From contig JBGALI010000018.1 in the NCBI GenBank assembly GCA_044223975.1, positions 54,749 to 118,748 on the forward strand: a DNA stretch of 64,000 nucleotides, in the 5' to 3' direction. This DNA comes from CAZCPB01 sp044223975. Lineage in GTDB: Bacteria; Planctomycetota; Phycisphaerae; Phycisphaerales; UBA1924. Positions 26,199-34,141 of the stretch are shown here, piece by piece. The position numbers and the translations under genes were made by a program. Positions within the stretch are counted from its first letter, which is position 1; the number at the start of each line of letters is the position of its first letter. Below the pieces are notes generated by a model, which worked only from the letters and a program-made list of their open reading frames with translations, did not search any database and was not told the origin of the DNA.

Positions 26199-27584
26199 TC
26201 ACGCCCCACCCCCGAACCGCGCCGCAAACTCCGCGCACAGCCCCTCCAGCGCCACCCTCGGGTACATCGCAAACGCCCACGTCCGCTCGTGCGCAACCTC
26301 AGCATCCCGCGCCCGCGCCACCACCTCCACCACCTCGCGCGCAAGTCCTTCCAGCCGCGCCGCCGCGTCACCGCGCCGTTCCGCCAGAAACTCGTGCAGC
26401 GCCTCAAACGCCCGCCGCGGCTCGCGCCCCTCGCGCCGCGCGCTCTTGATCGCCCCCACCAGCTCCCGCCTCCTCACGCCCCCCGCCGCATCACCCAGCA
26501 TCGCCGGATCATGCCGCGCATGGTGCGCCGCCCACTTCGCCCGCGCCACATCCCGCCCGGTCGGCGCCGCGCCCTCCACCAGCGCCAGCCGCCGCGTCGC
26601 CGTCACCACCGCGACCGGCGCCAAACGCTCAAACCCCTCTTCCCCCCCGCTCCCGAACCACATCTGCATCCACGCATCGTTGGCCTTCTCGTACAGCCCG
26701 CCGCCCGTCCCGTGAATGAACAGATCGCACGCCCCCAGCCGCAGCAGCGCCGTCATCAAGAGTGCCCGCGGCGCCAATTCATGCCGCGGCAGGCTTTCAA
26801 GCTCTTCCGCGTACACCCGCCGCCGCACCCCGTCCGCCCCGATCCTCCACAGCGGCAGTTCATACCGCTCGTTCACCTCGTCGGCCTGCAGCGCCCGCAA
26901 CCCCGCCCCCGGCGCGTGCACGATCGCCGCGTTGTACGCCCGCACGCACGCACGCGGATCCCTGTCCATCGCCCCAAGCAGCACGCCGAACAGCGTCGTC
27001 CGCACGAGGTCCGTCGAGAAGATCACCGGCGCCGCGCTCACCATCGGCGCAAGCAACTCTCCCATCGCTCCCGCAACCTGCCGGGCCGCGTTCGTCGCGC
27101 CCGCGTGATGCGCCACCGCCGCGCGGATCGCCTCCAGACCCGCGCGCACCTCCGGCAGCGCCGCATCCTCAGGAACACGCTCCACCGGCGCGATCGCCGC
27201 CCCGCGACACACCGCCACGTCGCTCGCCTCGCGCCGCGTTCCCACGCCGCGCAGATCAAACACCCGCGCCGCCAGCCGCCCTTCCCCATCGCGCGCCGGG
27301 TACCGCACGCTCCAAGGATCGTCCGTGTCGTGATCCACCACCACCCACGCCGCCTGCGCATCAAGCGCCCGCGCCGCCACGTCCGCCGCGATGTACTTGG
27401 CCAGGATCCCCGGGTGCCAGAACACCGCCTGGTGCCCCGTCATGATCACGCGACGATCGACCGGAAGCCCAAGCTCGCGCCGCATCTCCCTCGCGCGCGG
27501 GCCCGCAGCGTGCCCGCGCACCAACGCCCCCCAGCGCGACGCGTCGGGCTCGATCACCAGCGAAGTTTCTGTCCCTTCACTCAC
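26199..27584 (-). CDS. BshC-like protein of unknown function
   Basis: A 461-residue cytoplasmic protein. The region VIMTGHQAVFWHPGILAKYI followed by AAWVVVDHDTDD resembles the motif series of BshC, the last enzyme of bacillithiol synthesis (TGQQAGL...GPLY...K, then EDHDxxE), but the remainder (for example GACDLFIHGTGGGLYEKAND) is only loosely similar and no other bacillithiol gene is here. A distant relationship is a guess. Start set at GTG 27584, which overlaps the stop of the glycosyltransferase gene by 4 bp (GTGA); a TTG four codons upstream is less likely. A 194-bp gap with a dispersed repeat follows. Confidence 0.6.
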   Translation of the reverse strand: MSEGTETSLVIEPDASRWGALVRGHAAGPRAREMRRELGLPVDRRVIMTGHQAVFWHPGILAKYIAADVAARALDAQAAWVVVDHDTDDPWSVRYPARDGEGRLAARVFDLRGVGTRREASDVAVCRGAAIAPVERVPEDAALPEVRAGLEAIRAAVAHHAGATNAARQVAGAMGELLAPMVSAAPVIFSTDLVRTTLFGVLLGAMDRDPRACVRAYNAAIVHAPGAGLRALQADEVNERYELPLWRIGADGVRRRVYAEELESLPRHELAPRALLMTALLRLGACDLFIHGTGGGLYEKANDAWMQMWFGSGGEEGFERLAPVAVVTATRRLALVEGAAPTGRDVARAKWAAHHARHDPAMLGDAAGGVRRRELVGAIKSARREGREPRRAFEALHEFLAERRGDAAARLEGLAREVVEVVARARDAEVAHERTWAFAMYPRVALEGLCAEFAARFGGGA

Positions 27585-28363
27585 GCGCGGCAGCAACAGG
27601 TCGCGTGCATCCGGGCGCTCGCCCGCGCGGGCAGCTCGCCCGCCACGCGCCGGATCTCCCTGTGCATGACCTCACGATAGTGCGCCAGCCGCGTCGTCGG
27701 ATCGTCCAGCGGCCCGCCGAACGTCCGCGTCAGATCGTTGTAGATCAGCGCCACCGGGATCTCGCGCACCCGAAGTTTCTTCGCCGCCGCCTGCACCCAG
27801 AACTGCATCGGGAACGCGTACCCGTCCACATCCAGTTTCAGCGACTTCATCGCCTCCACGCGGTACGCCTTGAACCCGCAGAACGCGTCCGTCAGCGGCA
27901 CGCCCAGCGCCCCGCCCAGGCGGTCGTTCAGCTCCTCCGTCACCGCCGTGTTGATCGCCCGACGATCCGCGGGCGGCGCAAACGGCGAACGCTCGTTCAA
28001 CGTCCCGTCCGCCACGCCCATGTACCGCGAGCCGCTGATGATGTCCACGCCGTTCCGTGCCGCGGCATCCAGGAACTCCGGGATCGCCTCCGGCTCGTGC
28101 TGCGTGTCCATGTCCATCGTCACCACCCAGTCGTACCCGTCCGCCGCCGCCCACATGAACGCATCGCGGATCGAGCGCCCGTACCCGCGGTTCACCGCGT
28201 GGCGGATCACGTCAACCGGGTACTGCTTCAGCACTTCGGGGGTCCGGTCCGTCGACCCGTCGTCGACCACCAGCACGTTCCCCGCGTGGCGCATCACGCG
28301 ATCCAGAACCGCCCGCACGTGGCGCTCTTCGTTGTGGACCGGTATGGATACAAGGGCTCTCAC
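27581..28363 (-). CDS. family 2 glycosyltransferase
   Basis: A 260-residue GT2-family enzyme with the GT-A fold start LVSIPVHNEERHVRAVLDRV, the nucleotide-binding VLVVDDGSTDRTPEVL, the metal-binding DxD as MDMDTQHEP, and the later GFKAYRVEAMKSL/FPMQFWVQAA region typical of dolichyl-phosphate-mannose-synthase-like members. No transmembrane tail; the C-terminus ends with an odd Cys run (ATCCCRA). GTG start at 28363 with the strong site GGAGGAG upstream. Divergent from rimO and coupled to the BshC-like gene downstream by a GTGA overlap. Acceptor and sugar unknown; likely glycolipid or polyprenyl-phosphate sugar synthesis. Confidence 0.88.
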   Translation of the reverse strand: MRALVSIPVHNEERHVRAVLDRVMRHAGNVLVVDDGSTDRTPEVLKQYPVDVIRHAVNRGYGRSIRDAFMWAAADGYDWVVTMDMDTQHEPEAIPEFLDAAARNGVDIISGSRYMGVADGTLNERSPFAPPADRRAINTAVTEELNDRLGGALGVPLTDAFCGFKAYRVEAMKSLKLDVDGYAFPMQFWVQAAAKKLRVREIPVALIYNDLTRTFGGPLDDPTTRLAHYREVMHREIRRVAGELPARASARMHATCCCRA

Positions 28364-28547
28364 GGGGCGGCTCCTCCGAAAACTTCCCTTCCGTGGAGTC
28401 CGCTCCAAGCATCCCTGCCCGGGCAAGCGACACGAAGGGTACGCGATCCCGACCAGTCAGTTCGCCCTCCCCCACCCCGCGGATTCTCCGAAGGCACTTC
28501 GTACGGGCTCTGTGCGGCATCTTGCGGCGCTACCCTTCCTACTTCTG

Positions 28548-30311
28548 ATGCCCACCAAGCGAAAAACGAAACGCAAGACCCCCGCGCCGGCCCCTTCCCG
28601 CAAGCCCGGGAAACCCACGCCCTCGTCCCGGCGCGCCCCCAAGCCCGCGCCCGACCTCGAAGTGAACACCGTCGCCTTCGTCAGCCTCGGCTGCCCCAAG
28701 AACCTCGTCGACTCCGAGAAAATGCTGGGCACCCTCGCCGAGTCGGGCATCACCCCCGTCTCGATCAACCCCGAAGGCGGAGACTTCGGCGGCGCCGATG
28801 CCGTCGTCGTCAACACCTGCGGCTTCCTCGAAGCCTCCAAGGACGAGTCCCTCGGCGTCATCAAGGAAGCCATCGCCGAGAAGGAAAAGGGCAACCTCAA
28901 GCGCGTCGTCGTCGCCGGATGCCTCGTCCAGCGCCACCGCGCCAAAATGCTCGAGTGGGCCCCAGGCATCGACGCCATGATCGGCGTCTTCGACCGCGAC
29001 AAGATCGTCGAGGCCGTCCGCGGCATGCCCGCCACCGAATCCCTCGCCAAGTCCAAGCACGCCACCGCCCTCGACGCATCCGACAAACCAAAGTACTGGA
29101 TCGCCGGCAACGCACTCCAGGCCGCCAACGCCCGAGGCATGAAAACCGCCGGCCTCACCGTCAACGGCAAGGACGGCAAGGGCTTGGGCTACTTCGAGGA
29201 CGACTCCGCACGCCTCCGCCTCACCCCGCGCCACTTCGCCTACCTCCGCGTCAGCGAAGGCTGCAACCAGAACTGCGCCTTCTGCACCATCCCCTCGATC
29301 CGCGGCAAGATGCGCAGCAAGCCCATCGACCGCATCTGCGCCGAAGCCCGCGAGCTCATCAACGACGGCGCCTTCGAACTCCTCCTCATCGGCCAGGACA
29401 CCACCAGCTACGGCGACGACATCGGCGCCGGCCTCAGGTCCGGCCTCGCTCCCGCGACCGACTTCGCTTCTTACGGCGGCCTCCCCGCCCTCCTCCAATC
29501 CCTCTCCAACACCCTCGACGAAGCCGGCTCGAACGGCTGGCTCCGCCTCATGTACGCCTACCCCTCCAACTTCTCCGACCCCATCATCGACGCCTTCGCC
29601 TCCCTCTCCACCCGCCGCGGCAGCCACCTCCTCCCCTACCTCGACATCCCCCTCCAGCACGCCTCCGACCGCGTCCTCTCCCTCATGCGCCGCCACGTCA
29701 CCCGCGCCCAGCAGGGCTCGGTCATCCGCAAGCTCAAGGACCGCATCCCCGGCATGACCGTGCGGACCACCTTCATCTCCGGCTTCCCCGGCGAGACCGA
29801 GAGCGACCACCAGCAGCTCCTCGAGTTCATCGAAGAAATGAAGTTCGAAGCCGTCGGCGTCTTCGAGTACTCGCACGAAGAAGGCACCGTCGCCGGCACG
29901 ATGGAGAACGACCCAGCCCTGGCGGTCTCTCCCGAAGACAAGGCCCGCCGCCGCGCCGAGGTCATGGCCCTCCAGCAGAAGATCGCCTTCGCCCGCCAGG
30001 CCGCGCTCGCCGCCAAGTTCGACGAGCACAACCCCACCGCCGGCGGCGCCCGCTTCGATGTCCTCATCGACGCCCCCCTCAAGTCCGAAGGCCGCGCGAC
30101 AAGCGGCCTCGGCCACGGCGGCAAGCTCTACACCGGCCGCACCGCCGCCCAGGCCCCCCAGATCGACTCCGTCACCTACGTCCAGAGCCGCGCCAAGCTA
30201 TCCCCAGGCGAACTCGTCCCCTGCACCATCGTCGGCAGCGATGGCTACGACCTGGTGGCCCGTCCAACCGACGAACTCGAGAAGAAGGTCGGCCTCCGCA
30301 TCCTGGGCTGA
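28548..30311 (+). CDS. rimO: ribosomal protein S12 methylthiotransferase RimO
   Basis: Radical-SAM enzyme that methylthiolates Asp88 of ribosomal protein S12. N-terminal UPF0004 domain with VSLGCPKNLVDSEKML at 45-60, radical-SAM cluster motif C239xxxC243xxC246 (CNQNCAFCTIPSIRGKMRSK), DIPLQHASDRVLSLMRR, and a C-terminal TRAM domain ending VRP-TDELEKKVGLRILG. At 587 residues it is longer than usual (about 440) because of a basic N-terminal extension of about 38 residues (KRKTKRK, Pro/Ala-rich) and a Lys/Ala-rich insert before the radical-SAM core. TACCCT lies 11 nt before the ATG with no Shine-Dalgarno. Its last 45 bases are imperfectly duplicated at 30528-30569. Confidence 0.95.
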   Translation: MPTKRKTKRKTPAPAPSRKPGKPTPSSRRAPKPAPDLEVNTVAFVSLGCPKNLVDSEKMLGTLAESGITPVSINPEGGDFGGADAVVVNTCGFLEASKDESLGVIKEAIAEKEKGNLKRVVVAGCLVQRHRAKMLEWAPGIDAMIGVFDRDKIVEAVRGMPATESLAKSKHATALDASDKPKYWIAGNALQAANARGMKTAGLTVNGKDGKGLGYFEDDSARLRLTPRHFAYLRVSEGCNQNCAFCTIPSIRGKMRSKPIDRICAEARELINDGAFELLLIGQDTTSYGDDIGAGLRSGLAPATDFASYGGLPALLQSLSNTLDEAGSNGWLRLMYAYPSNFSDPIIDAFASLSTRRGSHLLPYLDIPLQHASDRVLSLMRRHVTRAQQGSVIRKLKDRIPGMTVRTTFISGFPGETESDHQQLLEFIEEMKFEAVGVFEYSHEEGTVAGTMENDPALAVSPEDKARRRAEVMALQQKIAFARQAALAAKFDEHNPTAGGARFDVLIDAPLKSEGRATSGLGHGGKLYTGRTAAQAPQIDSVTYVQSRAKLSPGELVPCTIVGSDGYDLVARPTDELEKKVGLRILG

Positions 30312-30720
30312 ACGCGGCAACCGTTCCTCAGTGAACTCTCGGAAACAACGCTCCAACCGACTCCCCGTCGCCCGCGCAGCGGGCCGAGGGCCGGTAGCCT
30401 CGGGTGAAGCGACGCGGCCCTGAGCGTCGCGCAACCCGTGGATTCCAACGCCCCGATCCGTTTCGTTGCTTTGCCTCGGAGTCCGCGCAGCGGACGAAAG
30501 CCCGCGTTCGCCGCGCCCCACTCCACCGACGAACTCGAACAGAGGGCGGCCTCCACATCCTCGGCTGAGCCATCTCTTCGGTCCGTCTACCCAAGCTAGT
30601 GGGGCAGGTGTCCCACCTGCCTCTACCCCATCTACTTCTTGATTTCTAGCTCGATCCTGTACTCCCTCCTCGCCTTCGCCCTTTTGCAGCAGACCTCCCC
30701 CCTCAACCGATAATCGCCCG
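30312..30720. repeat. intergenic repeat block between rimO and ftsW
   Basis: No gene is supported. The block holds an imperfect copy of the rimO 3' end at about 30522-30569, two short hairpins built around GCGCAG (CCCGC-GCA-GCGGG near 30370 and GTCCGC-GCA-GCGGAC near 30480), and a hairpin GGCAGGTGTCCCACCTGCC at about 30604-30622 that could terminate rimO transcription. The part from 30365 to 30495 looks like an inserted mobile repeat lying between the two copies of the rimO end. The ftsW promoter occupies the last 15 bases. Confidence 0.6.
30709..30714 (+). promoter_or_regulatory. leaderless-type -10 box before ftsW
   Basis: GATAAT, then CGCCCG, then the ATG at 30721. A weak -35 TTGCAG lies 19 nt upstream of the box. 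No ribosome-binding site. Confidence 0.55.
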
Positions 30721-32061
30721 ATGCTGCGCCGCGGCCATGTCATCGCTCTGTGCGTGCTTGCCCTCCTCACCGTCGGCGTCATCATGGTCAACTCGGCCGT
30801 GATGACCGTCCGCCGCGCCGACCCGGTCGCCGCGCAGGTCGGCCCCAGCCCGCGCCCCGCCCCCGCCGTCACCGCCCAGAGCGTCCTCCTCTCCCGCCCC
30901 ACCATCTATATGGGCATGGCCCTGGTCGCCCTGGGCATCGGTGCATTCCTCCCCATCCGCGCCCTCGCCGCACGCCTCGCGGCCCCCGACCCGCGCCTCA
31001 CCGCCCCCGGCACCCCCTACTTCACAGGCCTCGGCCCCGTCGTCATCGCGAGCCTCGCCATGCTTGCCATCATGGCCCTCGTCTACACCCCCCTGGTCGG
31101 CAAGGAAGTAAACGGCGCCCACCGCTGGCTCCGCCTCCCCGTCCCCGGCCTGGGCGATGCGCTCTCGATGCAGCCCAGCGAGATCGCCAAGTGGATCCTC
31201 GTCGGTCTCATCGCCTGGTACGGCGCCCGCCGCGCCGCCATCATGCCCACCTTCTGGCGCGGCCTCGTCCCCGCCCTCGCGGCAGTCGGCATCGTCGCCG
31301 GCTTTGTCGTCCTCGAAGACCTCGGCACCGGCATGCTGATCACCGGCGCCGCGTGCATCGTCCTCATTGCCGCGGGCGCCCGCGTGTGGCACTTTGCCAT
31401 GTTCATCCCCGCCGCCGTCCTGGGCCTCACCGTCGCGATCATCAAGGCCCCCTACCGCCTCGCCCGCATCACCGCCTTCATCGACCCCTACCTCGACCCC
31501 AAGAAGTCCGGCTACCACATGATCCAGTCCATGGCCGCCGTCGCCGGCGGCGAGGGCGCCGGCCGCGGCCTGGGCCACGGCCAGCAGAAGTTCGGCTACC
31601 TCCCCGAAGACCAGAACGACTTCCTCTTCGCCATCATCTGCGAAGAGCTCGGCATCGCCGGCGCCGCCGTCGTCATCGGCCTCTTCGTCCTGCTCGTCTG
31701 GACCGGCGTCGGCATCATCCGCCGCGAGCGCGAGCCCTTCCTCAAGCTCCTGGGCCTGGGCATCCTCTGCACCGTCGCGCTCCAGGCCGTCATCAACCTC
31801 GTCGTCGTCACCGGCCTGGGACCCACCAAGGGCATCGCCCTCCCGCTCGTCAGCGCCGGCGGCACCGGCTGGATCCTCACCGCCTTCTCCCTCGGCCTGC
31901 TCGTCGCCATCGACCGCACCCAGCCCGAAGAAGCCGCCGAGCCCAGCGTCAACCTCTCCGACATGCTCCCCGACGCCAAGGCCCCGCGCTCCGTCCCCCC
32001 GGTCGTCATCAGCCCCGAAGTGCCTCCGTCCCTCGAGCGCGCCGCCGTCGCCGTCGCGTAA
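30721..32061 (+). CDS. ftsW: FtsW/RodA/SpoVE-family peptidoglycan polymerase
   Basis: SEDS-family glycosyltransferase that polymerises lipid II, 446 residues with about ten transmembrane helices. Signature regions present: NGAHRWLRLPVPGLGDALSM/QPSEIAKW after the second helix group, the loop with GGEGAGRGLGHGQQKFGYLP and EDQNDFLFAIICEELGI containing the catalytic Asp region, and ALPLVSAGGTGWI near the end. FtsW rather than RodA is suggested by murG nearby (34142), but the two are separated by 2 kb of repeats and small genes instead of being in a compact cell-division cluster. The C-terminal 50 residues are a Pro/Glu-rich tail. Confidence 0.92.
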   Translation: MLRRGHVIALCVLALLTVGVIMVNSAVMTVRRADPVAAQVGPSPRPAPAVTAQSVLLSRPTIYMGMALVALGIGAFLPIRALAARLAAPDPRLTAPGTPYFTGLGPVVIASLAMLAIMALVYTPLVGKEVNGAHRWLRLPVPGLGDALSMQPSEIAKWILVGLIAWYGARRAAIMPTFWRGLVPALAAVGIVAGFVVLEDLGTGMLITGAACIVLIAAGARVWHFAMFIPAAVLGLTVAIIKAPYRLARITAFIDPYLDPKKSGYHMIQSMAAVAGGEGAGRGLGHGQQKFGYLPEDQNDFLFAIICEELGIAGAAVVIGLFVLLVWTGVGIIRREREPFLKLLGLGILCTVALQAVINLVVVTGLGPTKGIALPLVSAGGTGWILTAFSLGLLVAIDRTQPEEAAEPSVNLSDMLPDAKAPRSVPPVVISPEVPPSLERAAVAVA

Positions 32062-32071
32062 CGCCCCGTGC

Positions 32072-32102
32072 CACGACTCTGCAGTTCCTCTCCAGAGTCG
32101 TG
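32072..32102 (+). terminator. hairpin after ftsW
   Basis: Perfect 10-bp inverted repeat CACGACTCTG / CAGAGTCGTG with an 11-nt loop, 10 nt after the ftsW stop. No T run follows. A degenerate copy of the loop and right arm recurs at 32335-32357. Confidence 0.55.
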
Positions 32103-32175
32103 CGCCTGATGCCGATTCTCTGGCGGTTCCCCGGCCGAACAGCCTTCAGAAAACGATGTGCGCCCGCGCCGCTCT

Positions 32176-32280
32176 CTCTTCGCCCGGCAGGGCGCGCGTT
32201 CGTTGCCAGGGGCGCCGCGCTTCGCAAGGCCCTGGAAAGCAGCCCTTTTCTGCCGCCGCCCCCTTGGGGCGGACGAATCG
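32176..32280 (+). repeat. 105-bp dispersed palindromic repeat, copy 2
   Basis: Same family as 26036-26140: starts TTCGCCCGGCAGGGCGCGCG, core palindrome at 32206-32235, then a second CG inverted repeat (CCGCCCC...GGGGCGG). It is more diverged in the core loop than copies 1 and 3. Confidence 0.75.
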
Positions 32281-32431
32281 CCCGCCCCGCCACGGCGCCA
32301 ACGCAGTCATGACACCGCTTAGCTGAATCGCACTTGGAGTTCCTCTCCAAAGTCGTGCCGCCTCCACGCTCGACGCCCCTCCGCCGTCGCCCCTCCGCAC
32401 ATCGGTCCCTGCCCATCGCGTCTTATCAAGG

Positions 32432-32548
32432 ATGCACGCCCAGCAAGCCCGCCCGAGGCGGGCGCATCGGGCGTGCCCGGCATGGACGCACTACGAAGAC
32501 GCGGCGGGAGCTGTATGCCCAGAGTGCGGGGCGACCCCGAGCGCGTGA
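32432..32548 (+). pseudogene. decayed 3' end of a zinc-ribbon membrane protein gene
   Basis: Reading in frame to the TGA at 32546-32548 gives RACPAWTHYEDAAGAVCPEC then GATPSA. This matches the C-terminus of the intact gene at 32901-33371 (GACPACGYNRAGLAPGAVCP then ECGAAPSV), including the same stop position, but the first knuckle CPAC has become CPAW and the upstream membrane part is missing. An ATG at 32432 opens a 38-codon frame, which is probably accidental. A relic of a duplicated paralogue. Confidence 0.6.
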
Positions 32549-32900
32549 ACACGCACGCCGCGCCGCGGGAGCAGCGGTCTTTCAGGGCGGAGCCCTGGAA
32601 TGCCATAGCCGGGGGCAACGCCCCCGGTCTCGGCGTTGCGCCGTTCACGACCGCGAAGCGGTCGGATAGAAGCGCGCGGTGTGTTCACGGAAACACTCGA
32701 TCACGCGCACGCCGCGGCACGGTCGTCACGGGCGCGCGGAGCGCGGAGCGCGGAGCGGGGCAGATATTCGCCCCGTCCATCCGACCGCTCCGCGGTCGAT
32801 GCCCGGGGTGAAGCCTACCGGGGGCGTCGCCCCCGGCTAGGTCATCTGAGGCCTCCGGCCTCCACCGCCGGATGCGGGGGCCGTGCCGTAGACTGCGCGG

Positions 32901-33371
32901 GTGGGAAGCACGCGCGACAAGGTGAAGCGAAGCATCCGCAAAACTGTGAAATGGGGCGGGGCGGGGCTCACGGTGCTTCTGGTGGTGGTGTTGGTTGTGA
33001 GCGGGTGGGTTTCCGTGGCCCGCGTCGGCGCGACCGGATTCAACGTCTGGGTGATGGACGGCGGGTTTGGAGCGTCGATCCCATGGACGCCCGAGAGAGA
33101 GGGAATCGCCTATTGGGAAAACGACTACGCCACGCGCCCTCGGTTCAAGTGGGGCTTTGTGTGGGAATCGGGCTGGGGCGCGACGGGATTTCACTTCGCG
33201 CTCTGGCCCGCCGCCCTCCTATCACTCCTCCCCACCTTCGCCGCATGGCGAGCAGACACGAAACACCTCCGCCGCGCCCGCGAAGGCGCCTGCCCCGCAT
33301 GCGGCTACAACCGCGCTGGCCTCGCGCCAGGCGCAGTGTGCCCGGAATGCGGCGCGGCCCCGAGCGTGTGA
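32901..33371 (+). CDS. membrane protein with C-terminal zinc ribbon
   Basis: A 156-residue protein with a basic N-terminus, one transmembrane helix (TVLLVVVLVVSGWVSVARV, about 24-42), an extracytoplasmic stretch, a second hydrophobic segment (FALWPAALLSLLPTFAAW, about 97-115) and a cytoplasmic C-terminus with a four-Cys zinc ribbon, CPACGY and CPECGA, 13 residues apart. This architecture recurs widely in planctomycetes, often in many copies, with unknown function. GTG start at 32901. A decayed paralogue end lies 350 bp upstream. Confidence 0.72.
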   Translation: MGSTRDKVKRSIRKTVKWGGAGLTVLLVVVLVVSGWVSVARVGATGFNVWVMDGGFGASIPWTPEREGIAYWENDYATRPRFKWGFVWESGWGATGFHFALWPAALLSLLPTFAAWRADTKHLRRAREGACPACGYNRAGLAPGAVCPECGAAPSV

Positions 33372-33381
33372 CGCCCTCCCT

Positions 33382-33610
33382 CTTCAGCCCGCTTCAGCGG
33401 GCTTGCTCGCTTGTAGGCCACGGCTTCAGGCGTGGTTCGACGACACGCAAGACTGGTTTCCCTTCTTTCAGGTTTCCAAGCCCGTTTCAAACGGGCTTCA
33501 TCGTGCTCCCGCCTTCAGGCATCCGCGCATCCCCGGCGCCCACCAACATCGCCATCGATCCCCGCAACGCTCAAGCCGCGAAGCAGCAAGCCCGCTGAAG
33601 CGGGCTGAGG
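33382..33610. repeat. MITE-like element with 25-bp terminal inverted repeats
   Basis: Both ends carry the same sequence in inverted orientation: 33382-33407 and 33585-33610, core CAGCCCGCTTCAGCGGGCTT. Each end is itself a palindrome. The 180-bp interior holds further small palindromes (CACGG...CCGTG type near 33420 and AAGCCCGTTT/AAACGGGCTT near 33478-33500) and no gene. Total length 229 bp. No transposase is encoded, so it would depend on one in trans. Confidence 0.65.
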
Positions 33611-33752
33611 AAAAACGTGACCTAATCACCCGGCGGTTTCCCCGCGCGTGCGAGCCTCCCCACGCCCGTGGGAAGTCCTCGGCAAGTTGCGACATCACCC
33701 CGCCCCTGCGACAATCCGCCCCTTCCTCCAACCCTCGCAGGAGATCCATGCC

Positions 33753-34103
33753 ATGAAGAAGAACACGCTCGTCCTCGGCGCCATCGCCTTCGTCGCCCTC
33801 ACGCTCGGCGGCTGCGCCTCCTCGCCCGTCGTCGGCACCTGGACCGGCCGCGATACCAACGCCGCCACGCCCTTCACCTTCGGCAGCGTCTCCTTCGTCG
33901 GCGACAAGACCTTCACCGCCGAGGCCAAGTACGGCGGCAACACCCGCGTGCAGAGCGGCACGTGGGAGACCACCGGCAACGACCTCAAGCTCAAGTCCGG
34001 CGACACCACCCGCGACTACACCTACAAGGTCGCCGGCCGCGAGCTGATCGTCACCGACCCCAAGAGCGGCCACAGCGTCACGCTCGACCGCATGGCCAAG
34101 TAA
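33753..34103 (+). CDS. small lipoprotein of unknown function
   Basis: A 116-residue exported lipoprotein: basic start MKKN, hydrophobic core and lipobox TLGGC at about 17-21. The mature 95 residues (SPVVGTWTGRDTNAATPFTF, then EAKYGGNTRVQSGTWETTG and RDYTYKVAGRELIVTDPKSG) look like a small lipocalin-like/META-type beta barrel of the GTWxG kind, which is a structural guess. Good ribosome-binding site AGGAG 9 nt before the ATG at 33753. Followed by murG after 38 bp, which has its own leaderless-type promoter. Confidence 0.8.
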   Translation: MKKNTLVLGAIAFVALTLGGCASSPVVGTWTGRDTNAATPFTFGSVSFVGDKTFTAEAKYGGNTRVQSGTWETTGNDLKLKSGDTTRDYTYKVAGRELIVTDPKSGHSVTLDRMAK

Positions 34104-34128
34104 CCCGCCGCGCGAACGCCCTGCCCGG

Positions 34129-34134
34129 TACAGT
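34129..34134 (+). promoter_or_regulatory. leaderless-type -10 box before murG
   Basis: TACAGT followed by 7 nt (CACGTCG) and the ATG at 34142; no Shine-Dalgarno sequence. The box is identical to that before the SDR gene (6560) and that upstream of 35309. Confidence 0.5.
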
Positions 34135-34141
34135 CACGTCG

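Larger units (their letters stand above)
32103..32900. repeat. repeat-rich intergenic region between ftsW and the zinc-ribbon gene
   Basis: About 800 bp without an intact gene. Contents in order: dispersed repeat copy 2 (32176-32280), a near-copy of the ftsW hairpin sequence (32335-32357), a decayed zinc-ribbon gene end (32432-32548), then many short perfect palindromes at 32575-32850, for example CAGGGCGGAGCCCTG, CCGGGGGCAACGCCCCCGG and CCGGGGGCGTCGCCCCCGG, and CGCGGAG triplicate near 32740. These are typical of REP-like element clusters. Confidence 0.65.

Noticed and set aside
25093..26280. 395-codon version of the periplasmic binding protein with a 92-residue N-terminal extension
   Set aside because: The extension is encoded by the dispersed repeat and antisense-like sequence, and would bury the signal peptide internally.
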